A DNA stretch of 43,068 nucleotides, from NCBI GenBank assembly GCA_011056635.1, contig DSEO01000377.1, positions 1-43,068 of the forward strand. Reading direction: 5' to 3'. The notes beneath the pieces are model-generated. The model was not told where the DNA came from. It ran no database searches and worked only from the letters and a program-made list of their open reading frames with translations. Source of the stretch: Bacteroides sp. Lineage in GTDB: Bacteria; Bacteroidota; Bacteroidia; Bacteroidales; GCA-2748055. The translations under genes and the position numbers were made by a program. Position 1 is the stretch's first letter. Each line of letters begins with the position of its first letter. This document shows positions 1 through 7,314 of the stretch, piece by piece.

Positions 1-35
1 CCGATGCTGAACAATCCTGTATCCTATTGATCCCA

Positions 36-125
36 TCAGCGCTGGCGCAGCAGCACCATCCGGCCGGTCATGATTGTACCCGGACCGGTCTCCAGACGAT
101 AGTAATAGACACCGGGGCTCATTGC
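36..125 (-). other. Out-of-frame remainder of the T9SS sorting domain (frameshift)
   Basis: After the stop of the metallophosphoesterase, the minus strand in another frame encodes AMSPGVYYYRLETG and ends with MVLLRQR before a stop at 36-38. This is exactly the missing last third of a T9SS type A domain (consensus: G-x-x-x-S-G-V-Y-x-Y-R-L, then a short basic end). Restoring one G in the run near 122-128 joins the halves as WDGRDGTGR + AMSPGVYYY with the expected spacing. Either a genuine single-base deletion or a sequencing or assembly error is possible. Confidence 0.75.
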
Positions 126-1921
126 CGCCCGGTTCCGTCCCTGCCATCCCATGCTGAGTGGTGAACACCCTCTTCCCTGAAACCCTCTTCGATGACGCGC
201 ACCAACCTTCCCTGCAGATCATGAATTCCGATCCTCACGTCAGTTTGCAGGCGGAGCACATATTCGATGAAGGTTTTCTCACTGAAAGGATTGGGATAGC
301 ATGCGGATAACAGCATATTGGGGGTCAGGTCTTTCTGGTGCACCGTCCCACCAGAGGAACCCGTCAGTATGATCCGGTCGTCATACACCCTTCTCTCATA
401 CGCAGCATAGGTACTGTCCTGCTCACTGAATTTCGGGAATACATACACCGGTTCGAGAACGGCCTGCCAGGTATCCCCATCCACCTGAAAAATATTCACC
501 TCCAGGTGACCGTAATGCTTGCCCCCATCCACCAGGATCCCATCCTGCCAGATTTCGGGAACATCCCTGTGAACGAGGAATCGCTGGAAAGGATTGTCGG
601 TCCCCTCGTACGGGCCCCTCAGTCCATCGCCTCCCATACCCACATCATAGAAATGAATGGTATGCTCTTTTCCCTCTCCGTCAGGATCCATCTCCAATCC
701 CGGCACTTCTGATCGTTCCCACATTTCATCATGCCCGGAAATGACGGCATCCACACCATATTTCATAAAAAGCGGCGTGAGCATCCGGACGGGGACACCC
801 GACTGGTAATCCTGATGGATATCCTCACCGGGCGGATATCCATGCGGACCGGATGAATAAGGGGCATGGTGAAAAAAAACGAAAGTGAAATAACTGTTTG
901 CCTGAGAGGCTGCCAGTCTTTCCTCGAGCCATCCGTACTGTATGGACCCTGGCCCGAAGTCAGGGGCATTCCCGCCCAGGGTATCGTTTTCCCCGAGCAG
1001 CCGGAAGTTGGTATCCCAGTCGGATCCGTTGGGACTGTTGTTGCACAGATCCAGTACGATACATGTAACGGGGCCGTATCTGAGACTGTAGTAGCGGTCT
1101 TGCTGTTCGGGGTTGGGCGAATGGTTCGGGGGAAACTCAAAATAGGTCAGGAATCTCTTTACAGCCCGCTCGGAGCCGGGTTGTGCATACCCGTCCATAT
1201 GGCCTTCATAATATTCATGGTTTCCGGGTGCTGCCATCAGAGGTACCCGGCCGGCCAGGCTCAGTAATCCCGACGGATTGGTGTTGTGGCGCCAGAATTC
1301 ATCCCAGTCCCGCTGTTCACCCCCGCTTTCAACCAGGTCCCCCGCGATAAACACGAGGTCGGGTTCCCTCGAACGAATCACCGCCAGGTTATTCCGGTAG
1401 CCGGTGGTCTGGTCCACCAGGTAATAGCGCACACTGTCCTTCAAAGGATCTGCCCAGGAAGCAAAGTTACCGGTGGATTCCGGCTCGGTTTCCGCATCCG
1501 CATAAGCAATAAAACGGATGGGAACATCCCCTTCGGGAGCCGTCCGGAAATCCGATCTGAACACCGTGGTACCCTGGGTAATGATATATTCATAGATGGT
1601 GCCTGGGTCGAGATTTTCGATCCGGATGCTGTGAAGGTAAGGAATGGACGGAGCGTCCCCTTCGAAATAAATGGTGTCTTCCCAATCGGAGTACCGTATC
1701 GCTTCCGCAGGGATGGGATCGGATGGCAGCGTGATCCTCAGGTGCGATCCCTCCTTCCAGTAGGTACAGGAACCGGGCACAGGGTGTTCTGAAAACCAGA
1801 GGACCGACATTGCATCCGGCGCCGGATGCTGGAGGTAAGGGAAGACACGAAAATCATCCTGTGCGATCAGGATCGCAGAAAACACCCAGGTAACAAGCTG
1901 GATATGAAAGATCCGAAGCAT
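119..1921 (-). CDS. Secreted metallophosphoesterase (purple acid phosphatase-like) with a broken T9SS tail
   Basis: Exported calcineurin-like phosphoesterase. A signal peptide (residues 1-20, ending near LIAQ) is followed by a fibronectin-like purple acid phosphatase N-terminal domain (about 24-130). The metallophosphatase core carries the metal-binding motifs AGDLVESGG, PGNHEYYEG, FFHHAPYS and SGHDEMWE. A T9SS type A sorting domain begins near residue 535 (YPNPFSEKT). The family hydrolyses phosphomonoesters or diesters; the substrate here cannot be read. The reading frame stops at DGTGRQ, in the middle of the sorting domain, and the missing end is present in another frame just downstream (see the 36..125 entry). 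The ATG start lies 4 bp after the stop of the Crp/Fnr gene, so the two are probably co-transcribed. The family call is firm; whether the protein is correctly secreted is in doubt. Confidence 0.85.
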   Translation of the reverse strand: MLRIFHIQLVTWVFSAILIAQDDFRVFPYLQHPAPDAMSVLWFSEHPVPGSCTYWKEGSHLRITLPSDPIPAEAIRYSDWEDTIYFEGDAPSIPYLHSIRIENLDPGTIYEYIITQGTTVFRSDFRTAPEGDVPIRFIAYADAETEPESTGNFASWADPLKDSVRYYLVDQTTGYRNNLAVIRSREPDLVFIAGDLVESGGEQRDWDEFWRHNTNPSGLLSLAGRVPLMAAPGNHEYYEGHMDGYAQPGSERAVKRFLTYFEFPPNHSPNPEQQDRYYSLRYGPVTCIVLDLCNNSPNGSDWDTNFRLLGENDTLGGNAPDFGPGSIQYGWLEERLAASQANSYFTFVFFHHAPYSSGPHGYPPGEDIHQDYQSGVPVRMLTPLFMKYGVDAVISGHDEMWERSEVPGLEMDPDGEGKEHTIHFYDVGMGGDGLRGPYEGTDNPFQRFLVHRDVPEIWQDGILVDGGKHYGHLEVNIFQVDGDTWQAVLEPVYVFPKFSEQDSTYAAYERRVYDDRIILTGSSGGTVHQKDLTPNMLLSACYPNPFSEKTFIEYVLRLQTDVRIGIHDLQGRLVRVIEEGFREEGVHHSAWDGRDGTGRQ

Positions 1922-1925
1922 GCAA

Positions 1926-2654
1926 TCAGCCTTTTACCGAAATATCATGCAGCCGTCTACTGTCAAGAATCTGAATGGTATGTCCTTCCAGGTGAATGAT
2001 CGCGTCTCTCTCCAGCTCTTTCAGTATCCGGATGGCACTGTCCTTCGACATACTTGTATAATCGGCTATATCCTGGCGGCTGATTTCGGCACCGATGGTG
2101 CTTTGTCCATAGATCTCCTCGGAGAGATAGATCAAAGCATCAGCGATCCTGCCGTGCATCTGTTTCTGGCTCAATCCCACCATACGCTCCAGTGCCCTGC
2201 TGTAGTTGTAACTGCAAAGAATGATGAACCGATCGGAAAACTGACTGTTCAGTGCCAGGACCTTTTTGAAATTCTCTGCCTGAATAAAGCAAACCAGCGT
2301 TTCCCTGACAGCAACCATGCTGTACCTGTATTTTTCATTGAGATAGACTCCGGGACCTCCCACCAGCTTCCAGGGTCTGACAAAATCAAGTATCAGTCTT
2401 CGGTCAAGATGCCCTTCGATATAAATCTTTGCAAAACCTTCCACAATGGAAACATAATAAGTTGCCTGGGTGCCCTGTTTCAGGATGACCTCCCCTTCAT
2501 GGAAGCGCACCGAATAGCGGTCCTTATTGATCAGGCTCAGTTCATCCCTGTTCAGCGGATGGAACAGGGGTGATCTTTCATTACACTGATCACACCCTGC
2601 ACACAACTTCCGAACACTGGAATTTTGATTATTGAAATATGGCGTGAGCGTCAT
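1926..2654 (-). CDS. Crp/Fnr family regulator with FNR-type cysteines
   Basis: Transcription factor of 242 residues. A cyclic-nucleotide-binding-like sensor domain (about 30-150) precedes a C-terminal winged helix whose recognition segment is ISRQDIADYTSMSKDSAIRI (191-210). N-terminal cysteines at 18, 21 and 24 (CAGCDQC), plus one at 122 (TLVCFI), resemble the four ligands of the oxygen-labile [4Fe-4S] cluster in E. coli FNR (20, 23, 29, 122), although the spacing of the third differs. An oxygen- or redox-sensing role is therefore inferred. It is divergent from the cytochrome operon starting at 2877 and 4 bp upstream of the phosphoesterase. The family is certain; cluster binding is not shown. 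Confidence 0.88.
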   Translation of the reverse strand: MTLTPYFNNQNSSVRKLCAGCDQCNERSPLFHPLNRDELSLINKDRYSVRFHEGEVILKQGTQATYYVSIVEGFAKIYIEGHLDRRLILDFVRPWKLVGGPGVYLNEKYRYSMVAVRETLVCFIQAENFKKVLALNSQFSDRFIILCSYNYSRALERMVGLSQKQMHGRIADALIYLSEEIYGQSTIGAEISRQDIADYTSMSKDSAIRILKELERDAIIHLEGHTIQILDSRRLHDISVKG

Positions 2655-2767
2655 GATTGATTAACTTACACGATACAATCTCCAAAATGAACCTGATAAA
2701 TGCAAGGTAAAGAAAAAAAATAAAACTGATTTGAGTCAATGATTTTACTGACCTATCTCGTTAAAAA

Positions 2768-2780
2768 ACATATTATATGT
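2768..2780. promoter_or_regulatory. Perfect 13-bp palindrome in the divergent promoter gap
   Basis: ACATAT-T-ATATGT is a perfect inverted repeat in the AT-rich 222-bp gap between the FNR-like regulator and the cytochrome operon. Its centre lies about 55 bp upstream of the start site predicted from the -7 element at 2817. It could be an operator for either direction. AT-rich DNA yields such palindromes by chance, so confidence is low. The rest of the gap contains no ORF. Confidence 0.3.
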
Positions 2781-2816
2781 CGATTTAAATATTTTTCCTC
2801 CATCTGCAAGAACTTC

Positions 2817-2824
2817 TATATTTA
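2817..2824 (+). promoter_or_regulatory. Candidate -7 promoter element of the cytochrome operon
   Basis: TATATTTA matches the Bacteroidetes -7 consensus TAnnTTTG at seven of eight positions and is identical to the element in front of the second Crp/Fnr gene. The -33 region shows only a T-run (TTTTT) and not TTG, as would fit an activator-dependent promoter. It predicts a leader of about 45 nt before the ATG at 2877. Confidence 0.4.
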
Positions 2825-2876
2825 GTCATTGCTATTTGATCCGATTTCGTCCGGTTACAATATTAAAATTTGAAAC

Positions 2877-3221
2877 ATGAGAAGGCTGCTGTTTTTTTCC
2901 ACATGTATACTGGTGCTGTGTATGTCCGGTTGCGAGAAATACATCATAGAAAAGCCGGATATCCCCACGGGGATAGAATTTTCCACAGACATCCAGCCCA
3001 TTTTTGATAACAGGTGTTTAAACTGCCACAGCGGGATGATTGATCCTGACCTGAGCCCCGGGGAATCCTATGATGCGCTGATCGATGGCGGGTACGTGGA
3101 TACGGACGATCCGGAATCCAGTGAATTGTATACCAAGTTGACGACTGGCCATGGAAAAACCACGATCGAGGAACAACTTCTCATCCTTCAGTGGATTACC
3201 GAAGGAGCACTGAATAATTGA
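2877..3221 (+). CDS. Monoheme c-type cytochrome lipoprotein
   Basis: Small lipoprotein of 114 residues. The signal peptide ends in the lipobox LCMSGC (lipid cysteine at 19). One heme-binding motif, CLNCH, follows FDNRCLNCHSG, and the C-terminus reads QLLILQWITEGA. This is the layout of the small 'planctomycete-type' cytochrome c domain. Members usually have a Met-Pro segment before the final helix as the distal heme ligand; here that segment reads TGHGKTT, so the distal ligand may be His or absent. It is the first gene of the operon, 18 bp before the DUF5777 barrel. A periplasm-facing or surface electron-transfer role at the outer membrane is inferred. Confidence 0.8.
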   Translation: MRRLLFFSTCILVLCMSGCEKYIIEKPDIPTGIEFSTDIQPIFDNRCLNCHSGMIDPDLSPGESYDALIDGGYVDTDDPESSELYTKLTTGHGKTTIEEQLLILQWITEGALNN

Positions 3222-3239
3222 CAACAAAAATCTATCATT

Positions 3240-4082
3240 ATGAAGAAAAATACTTTTTTGATCTGTCTGGTTTGCCTGTGCATTTTTCTGTTTTCAGGCA
3301 ATGTGTTTTCCCAGGATGAGGAAGATCTTCCCATACGGCCTCCTTTCGAAACCATCAGCCTGATCGACAACCAGACCACTGTGAGCCCTTTCAAGGGGAC
3401 ATTCAATTTCGAGATCCAGCACCGGTTCTCTCAAATCCGGGAACTGGCCGACCTGTTCGGCATCTACGGAACAGCAAACACCAGGCTTGCCCTGGCATAC
3501 GGTGTCACCGACAGGATCATGGTCGGGGTAGGTACCACACGGGATTACATGTTACAGGACCTGGAATGGAAGTACGCTATCATGACACAGACAAGGTCAG
3601 GGAAAATTCCGGTCTCGCTCTCTTATTACGGGAATGCGGTACTGGATGCCAGGGGTGATGAAAACTTCGGACCGGAAGAAGAATACAGGTTTATTCACAG
3701 GCTTTCCTACCTCAACCAGCTGATCGTTTCCAGGAATTTTGCTGGGAAATTCAGCTTCCAGGTTGCACCCACATTTGTGTACCACAACGCGGTGCCGGAA
3801 GGCTACAGGAATGCCAATGCCTCCATCTATTTTGGAGGACGGCTGATGGTACTTGGTTTTCACTCCATTGTTTTTGAATATGACCAGCCACTGCTGATGC
3901 CGGAAGAGGATGTCTATCCGAATATTGCAGCAGGGGTGGAGTTCGGGACCAGCACCCATGCATTCAGGATCTTTGTGTCCAATTACAATGCCATTATCAG
4001 GAACAGAAGTATCGCATTCAACGGGAACAATCCCTTTGACGGTGATTATCAGTTTGGTTTCAATATTTCAGTAAGGTTCTGA
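3240..4082 (+). CDS. DUF5777-type outer-membrane beta-barrel protein
   Basis: Predicted outer-membrane barrel of 280 residues. A signal peptide ends near NVFSQ (residue 25), an acidic linker (DEEDLP) follows, then alternating hydrophobic and aromatic strands ending in FGFNISVRF, which has the terminal aromatic residue typical of barrel proteins. The segment RPPFETISLIDNQT and the following PFKGTFNFEIQHRF are recognisable as the DUF5777 family, whose function is not established. It lies between the monoheme lipoprotein and the heptaheme cytochrome, 5 bp from the latter, so it probably works with them. Forming the pore of an electron conduit is a hypothesis; at this length about 12-14 strands would fit. 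Confidence 0.75.
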   Translation: MKKNTFLICLVCLCIFLFSGNVFSQDEEDLPIRPPFETISLIDNQTTVSPFKGTFNFEIQHRFSQIRELADLFGIYGTANTRLALAYGVTDRIMVGVGTTRDYMLQDLEWKYAIMTQTRSGKIPVSLSYYGNAVLDARGDENFGPEEEYRFIHRLSYLNQLIVSRNFAGKFSFQVAPTFVYHNAVPEGYRNANASIYFGGRLMVLGFHSIVFEYDQPLLMPEEDVYPNIAAGVEFGTSTHAFRIFVSNYNAIIRNRSIAFNGNNPFDGDYQFGFNISVRF

Positions 4083-4087
4083 CAACT

Positions 4088-5065
4088 ATGAAGAAAATCC
4101 CGATACCAATGATTGCAGGGATCCTGCTGGCTGCATGCATCATGACCTTTGCACAGATTCCGGAAGCAGATACCTCCCGGATTAAATCCTCCTACTATGA
4201 GGTGAATGACTTCGTGGAGGAGAATGAAAACTGCCTGAAATGTCATGGCGAGGTCAAGTATGCCCTTGAGGATACGCTGTTCGGGAGGGTACTCACGCAA
4301 TACATGTGTCCTGCGGATATTCTGGACCGGGATGCGTTTTATACGGGTGTCCACAGGGCGTTCTCCTGTACAGATTGCCATTCCTATGACTACGAGACTT
4401 TCCCGCATCCCCTGGAGGCCAGACTTGAAGAAATGTACACATGCCTGGATTGCCATGGTTATGATGAAAATTTCGCACATTACAACTTCGAAGTGATCCA
4501 GGAAGAATTTGAGGCGAGTATTCACAATATCGATGAATTCAGCTGCTGGAAATGTCATGATCCGCATTCCTACAGAGCTTTCATAAGGAACTCCCAGGAT
4601 ATTGAGGAAGCCGTTCGCTATGACAACAACATGTGCCTGAACTGTCATTCCAATTTCGACCGGTTCATGCTGCTGACGGACAGGGAAGAGATCAACCTGG
4701 TGGAAAGTCACGACTGGCTCCCCAACCAGGTATCGCATTTCAGCAGCGTACGCTGTATTGAATGCCATACTGAGATCAATGACACCATCCTCGTGGCACA
4801 CAAGATACTTCCCAGAGAAGAAGCTGTGAAGAAATGCACCGAATGTCATTCCAGGAATTCACGCCTCATGCAGACCCTCTATAAATTCGAAGTAAAAGAA
4901 GGACGAAAGGGGGGATTCGTGAACGGAGTGATCCTGAATGATGCCTATGTGATCGGGGCCAATCAGAACGATTTCCTGAACTGGATCAGCCTGCTTGTAT
5001 TCGGACTGACCCTGGTTGTGATCCTGTTTCATACTGTGCTGCGCATTAGAAACAACAAAAATTAA
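4088..5065 (+). CDS. Membrane-anchored heptaheme cytochrome c
   Basis: Multiheme cytochrome of 325 residues with a cleavable signal peptide (1-23) and seven CXXCH motifs starting at about residues 49, 94, 119, 153, 183, 223 and 250 (CLKCH, CTDCH, CLDCH, CWKCH, CLNCH, CIECH, CTECH). A C-terminal transmembrane helix (about 297-318) ends in RIRNNKN inside the cell. Topology is therefore a periplasmic heme domain tethered to the inner membrane. It is followed 6 bp later by a b-type cytochrome, a pairing typical of quinol-oxidising modules, so it likely takes electrons from that subunit and passes them to periplasmic or outer-membrane carriers. No catalytic-site signature (for example NrfA CXXCK) is present, so it is probably a carrier and not a terminal reductase. 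Confidence 0.85.
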   Translation: MKKIPIPMIAGILLAACIMTFAQIPEADTSRIKSSYYEVNDFVEENENCLKCHGEVKYALEDTLFGRVLTQYMCPADILDRDAFYTGVHRAFSCTDCHSYDYETFPHPLEARLEEMYTCLDCHGYDENFAHYNFEVIQEEFEASIHNIDEFSCWKCHDPHSYRAFIRNSQDIEEAVRYDNNMCLNCHSNFDRFMLLTDREEINLVESHDWLPNQVSHFSSVRCIECHTEINDTILVAHKILPREEAVKKCTECHSRNSRLMQTLYKFEVKEGRKGGFVNGVILNDAYVIGANQNDFLNWISLLVFGLTLVVILFHTVLRIRNNKN

Positions 5066-5071
5066 GCTTTC

Positions 5072-5695
5072 ATGGCCACAAAAAAAATATATCTCTATCC
5101 CGTCTGGGTCCGCCTCTGGCATATGATCAATGCGCTGATGATCCTGCTGCTGATCCTGACCGGGATCTCCATGCGTTACTCCACTCCGGAAAATCCCTTG
5201 ATCAGGTTCGATATCGCGGTAGGGATCCACAATGTGGCGGCATTCATCGTCACCTTCAACTACGGGATCTTTGTGATCGGCAACATCCTCACCCGAAACG
5301 GCAGGTATTACAGAAAATGGAGAAAAAACCTGGCCACCAACCTGTGGAAACAATTTGTGTTCTATGCGGTGGGTATATTCCGGAAGGAGCCGCACCCGTT
5401 CCCAATAAATGAGGAACAGAAATTCAATCCCCTTCAGAAATTTTCCTATGTGATCGTGATGTACCTGTGCATGCCCTTGCTGATCCTGTCAGGGCTCGGA
5501 CTGATGTTCCCCGACCTGATTGCATATAAAGTTTTTAATATCAGCGGTCTCGTTTTTTATGACGTGGTCCACATTATCCTGGGTTTTGTGATCAGCCTGT
5601 TTGTGCTGATTCACATCTATACATGCACCCTGGGAGACAAGCCCGGAACATTGTTTAAGAGCATGATCAACGGGTATCATGAAGAACATGAGTAG
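5072..5695 (+). CDS. Cytochrome b561-type membrane subunit
   Basis: Integral membrane cytochrome b of 207 residues with four hydrophobic helices (about 12-32, 50-72, 125-147, 160-185). Histidines at 17, 53, 167 and 181 lie in helices 1, 2 and 4 and fit the ligand pattern of the bacterial b561 / Ni-hydrogenase cytochrome b superfamily, suggesting two b hemes. The opening WVRLWHMINALMILLLILTG is typical of the family. These proteins exchange electrons with the quinone pool. Its position directly after the heptaheme cytochrome suggests the two form a quinol:cytochrome c oxidoreductase. Confidence 0.85.
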   Translation: MATKKIYLYPVWVRLWHMINALMILLLILTGISMRYSTPENPLIRFDIAVGIHNVAAFIVTFNYGIFVIGNILTRNGRYYRKWRKNLATNLWKQFVFYAVGIFRKEPHPFPINEEQKFNPLQKFSYVIVMYLCMPLLILSGLGLMFPDLIAYKVFNISGLVFYDVVHIILGFVISLFVLIHIYTCTLGDKPGTLFKSMINGYHEEHE

Positions 5696-5746
5696 ATATT
5701 CAAATTTTTGCACGATATTTGTAATATATATGAAAACCAAAATCAA

Positions 5747-6169
5747 ATGACTATGAAAACCGTGAAACTTTTTATTGCAGGCATTGGGATCCTTCTGATC
5801 GGAGGAATGCTTGTTTCAATGACGATCCTTCAACAAAAACAGCCAGAACCATGGGAAGTCCCGGCCAAGTATAAGAACATGGAAAATCCTGTGGCAGCTG
5901 ATGACCAGAGTCTCATGCTGGGTGAAAGGCTATATAAAAAGAACTGTGCATCCTGTCACGGGAAGGAAGGCCTCGGTGACGGGGTAAAGGCCCGGACACT
6001 GGAGACTTTCTCGGGTGATTTTTCAGGGGAAGCATACCAGGGTCAGACCGACGGGGAACATTTTTACAAGACAAAATTCGGCCGCGGAGAAATGCCCGCC
6101 TATGAAAACAAGATCCCGGATGAAGACATCTGGCACATGGTCAATTATATGAGGACATTTAAAAAATAA
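5747..6169 (+). CDS. Small class I cytochrome c (monoheme)
   Basis: Single-heme cytochrome of about 140 residues. A hydrophobic N-terminal segment serves as signal or anchor, followed by CASCHGKEGLGDG and a distal-ligand Met in GRGEMPAYENKI. The C-terminal helix IWHMVNYMRTFKK completes the fold (cytochrome C6/CBB3-type domain). The ORF-track start at 5708 is TTG in the intergenic stretch; the ATG at 5747 (or 5753) gives a normal export signal. It closes the cytochrome operon and is probably the soluble or anchored electron shuttle between the heptaheme cytochrome and outer-membrane partners. A terminator follows within 15 bp. Confidence 0.85.
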   Translation: MTMKTVKLFIAGIGILLIGGMLVSMTILQQKQPEPWEVPAKYKNMENPVAADDQSLMLGERLYKKNCASCHGKEGLGDGVKARTLETFSGDFSGEAYQGQTDGEHFYKTKFGRGEMPAYENKIPDEDIWHMVNYMRTFKK

Positions 6170-6181
6170 ATACAGGGCGCA

Positions 6182-6223
6182 CAAAAAAAAAGCCGTCCGG
6201 GAGTTTCCGGACGGCTTTTTTTA
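6182..6223. terminator. Bidirectional intrinsic terminator
   Basis: A 10-bp perfect stem, AGCCGTCCGG (6191-6200) with CCGGACGGCT (6207-6216), has a 6-nt loop, an A-run before it and a T-run after it, so it can act on both strands. It lies between the convergent cytochrome operon and the rhodanese gene. Confidence 0.92.
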
Positions 6224-6268
6224 TTGAATAAATATCAGGATCGCCTGTTTTTGCAGGTATCAGACATA

Positions 6269-7258
6269 TTATTGTACATATTCATAACCCATGATCTGCG
6301 ATGCACTCCATTTGGAGACAGTCATATCGTTATAGATCATTCCGTTGGTCCCGAACAGCAACGATTTGGCTTCATACCCGAGAACCCGCAGGTATGCGGC
6401 CAGGTTGGCACTGTTCTGACCGGTATAACAGTATACCACGATGGTTTTATCCGCCGGCAGGGTTTTCAGGTCGGTCGCCAGCTTGATGCTCTGTTTCGGT
6501 GTATACTGGACAGCACCCTCGATATGTCCGGGATCCAGGTACTCGGCCTCGGGCCAGTAATTGACAATGTAATAGTTATCCAGGTTTGCATACACCTCGG
6601 TACTGGAGATGCTTGCCTCCCCGAATCCATCAGCCAGCACTTCATCCACACGTACTTCCAGGATTTCCTGGCCGGTTTCCTTTCCGGTGGAGAGCAGGGG
6701 CAGCTCACCCGCCGGTCCCTTCTCGGTAACCGTGGAGACAAACTGGGTGGAATAGGTGCTCTTGGTGTTGTTGTTCCATCGGTCGGCAAAATCCGCATGC
6801 CATGAACACATGCCGAATTTCATGGAATAAACCTTGTCATATCCCATGAGTCTTAGCAGGCATGTGGCCCAGCCTGCAGTCTGACCGGTGTAGCATACGA
6901 TGGATACTTCATCATAACCGGAAAGATCCACCGATTCAATGTGATTGAGAACGTCTCCTGCCGCCACGTTCACGGCATTTTCAATATGACCGTCCGCAAA
7001 ATCAGTTGCAGACCGGATGTCCATGATATACACCTTATTCAGCGTATTCAGGGTCCTCACCTGTTCCGCGCTCCTGATGGCCGGCATATCGGTGTTCACA
7101 TAATCCCCGGCAGTGGAATTCATTGATTCCAGGTACTCCACGAGCACCTCCGCTTCAATGATCGGATCCTCCTTTTCGCAGGAGACTACAAAAAAGAAGA
7201 GCAAAAGGATGCCTGGCATCCAGATTTTCATTTTTGTCATTGTTTTCATTCGTTTCAT
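6269..7258 (-). CDS. Lipoprotein with two rhodanese domains
   Basis: A 329-residue lipoprotein: the signal peptide ends in FFFVVSC (lipid cysteine near residue 27). Two rhodanese homology domains follow (about 65-165 and 215-320). Each has an intact active-site cysteine loop, CYTGQT in the first and CYTGQN in the second, and the entry motif D-IRSATDFADGHIENA is clear in the first. Rhodaneses carry sulfane sulfur as a cysteine persulfide. Residues just after the lipid cysteine are EKED, which resembles the K-(D/E)2 surface-export signal known from Capnocytophaga lipoproteins, so surface display is possible. It lies 56 bp downstream of the 10-11 heme lipoprotein and is likely co-transcribed with it. 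A role in sulfur chemistry is inferred. Confidence 0.87.
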   Translation of the reverse strand: MKRMKTMTKMKIWMPGILLLFFFVVSCEKEDPIIEAEVLVEYLESMNSTAGDYVNTDMPAIRSAEQVRTLNTLNKVYIMDIRSATDFADGHIENAVNVAAGDVLNHIESVDLSGYDEVSIVCYTGQTAGWATCLLRLMGYDKVYSMKFGMCSWHADFADRWNNNTKSTYSTQFVSTVTEKGPAGELPLLSTGKETGQEILEVRVDEVLADGFGEASISSTEVYANLDNYYIVNYWPEAEYLDPGHIEGAVQYTPKQSIKLATDLKTLPADKTIVVYCYTGQNSANLAAYLRVLGYEAKSLLFGTNGMIYNDMTVSKWSASQIMGYEYVQ

Positions 7259-7314
7259 ATTTATTGTTCAACTTCTTCTGCAAAGTCTTCTTGGATGCAC
7301 ACTGCCCGCAGGGA

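Noticed and set aside
1920-2573. 217-residue ORF antisense to the Crp/Fnr gene
   Set aside because: It mirrors a clear Crp/Fnr coding sequence on the other strand; its translation has no family resemblance.
2731-2739. TTGA-G-TCAA as an FNR/CRP site
   Set aside because: The 4-1-4 palindrome lacks the TTGAT-N4-ATCAA spacing needed by the family.
4088-5065. Heptaheme protein as a nitrite or tetrathionate reductase
   Set aside because: No CXXCK or other catalytic heme motif is present, and the C-terminal membrane anchor beside a cytochrome b fits an electron carrier better.
6224-6805. 193-residue ORF antisense to the rhodanese gene
   Set aside because: It begins in the terminator region and mirrors two intact rhodanese domains.
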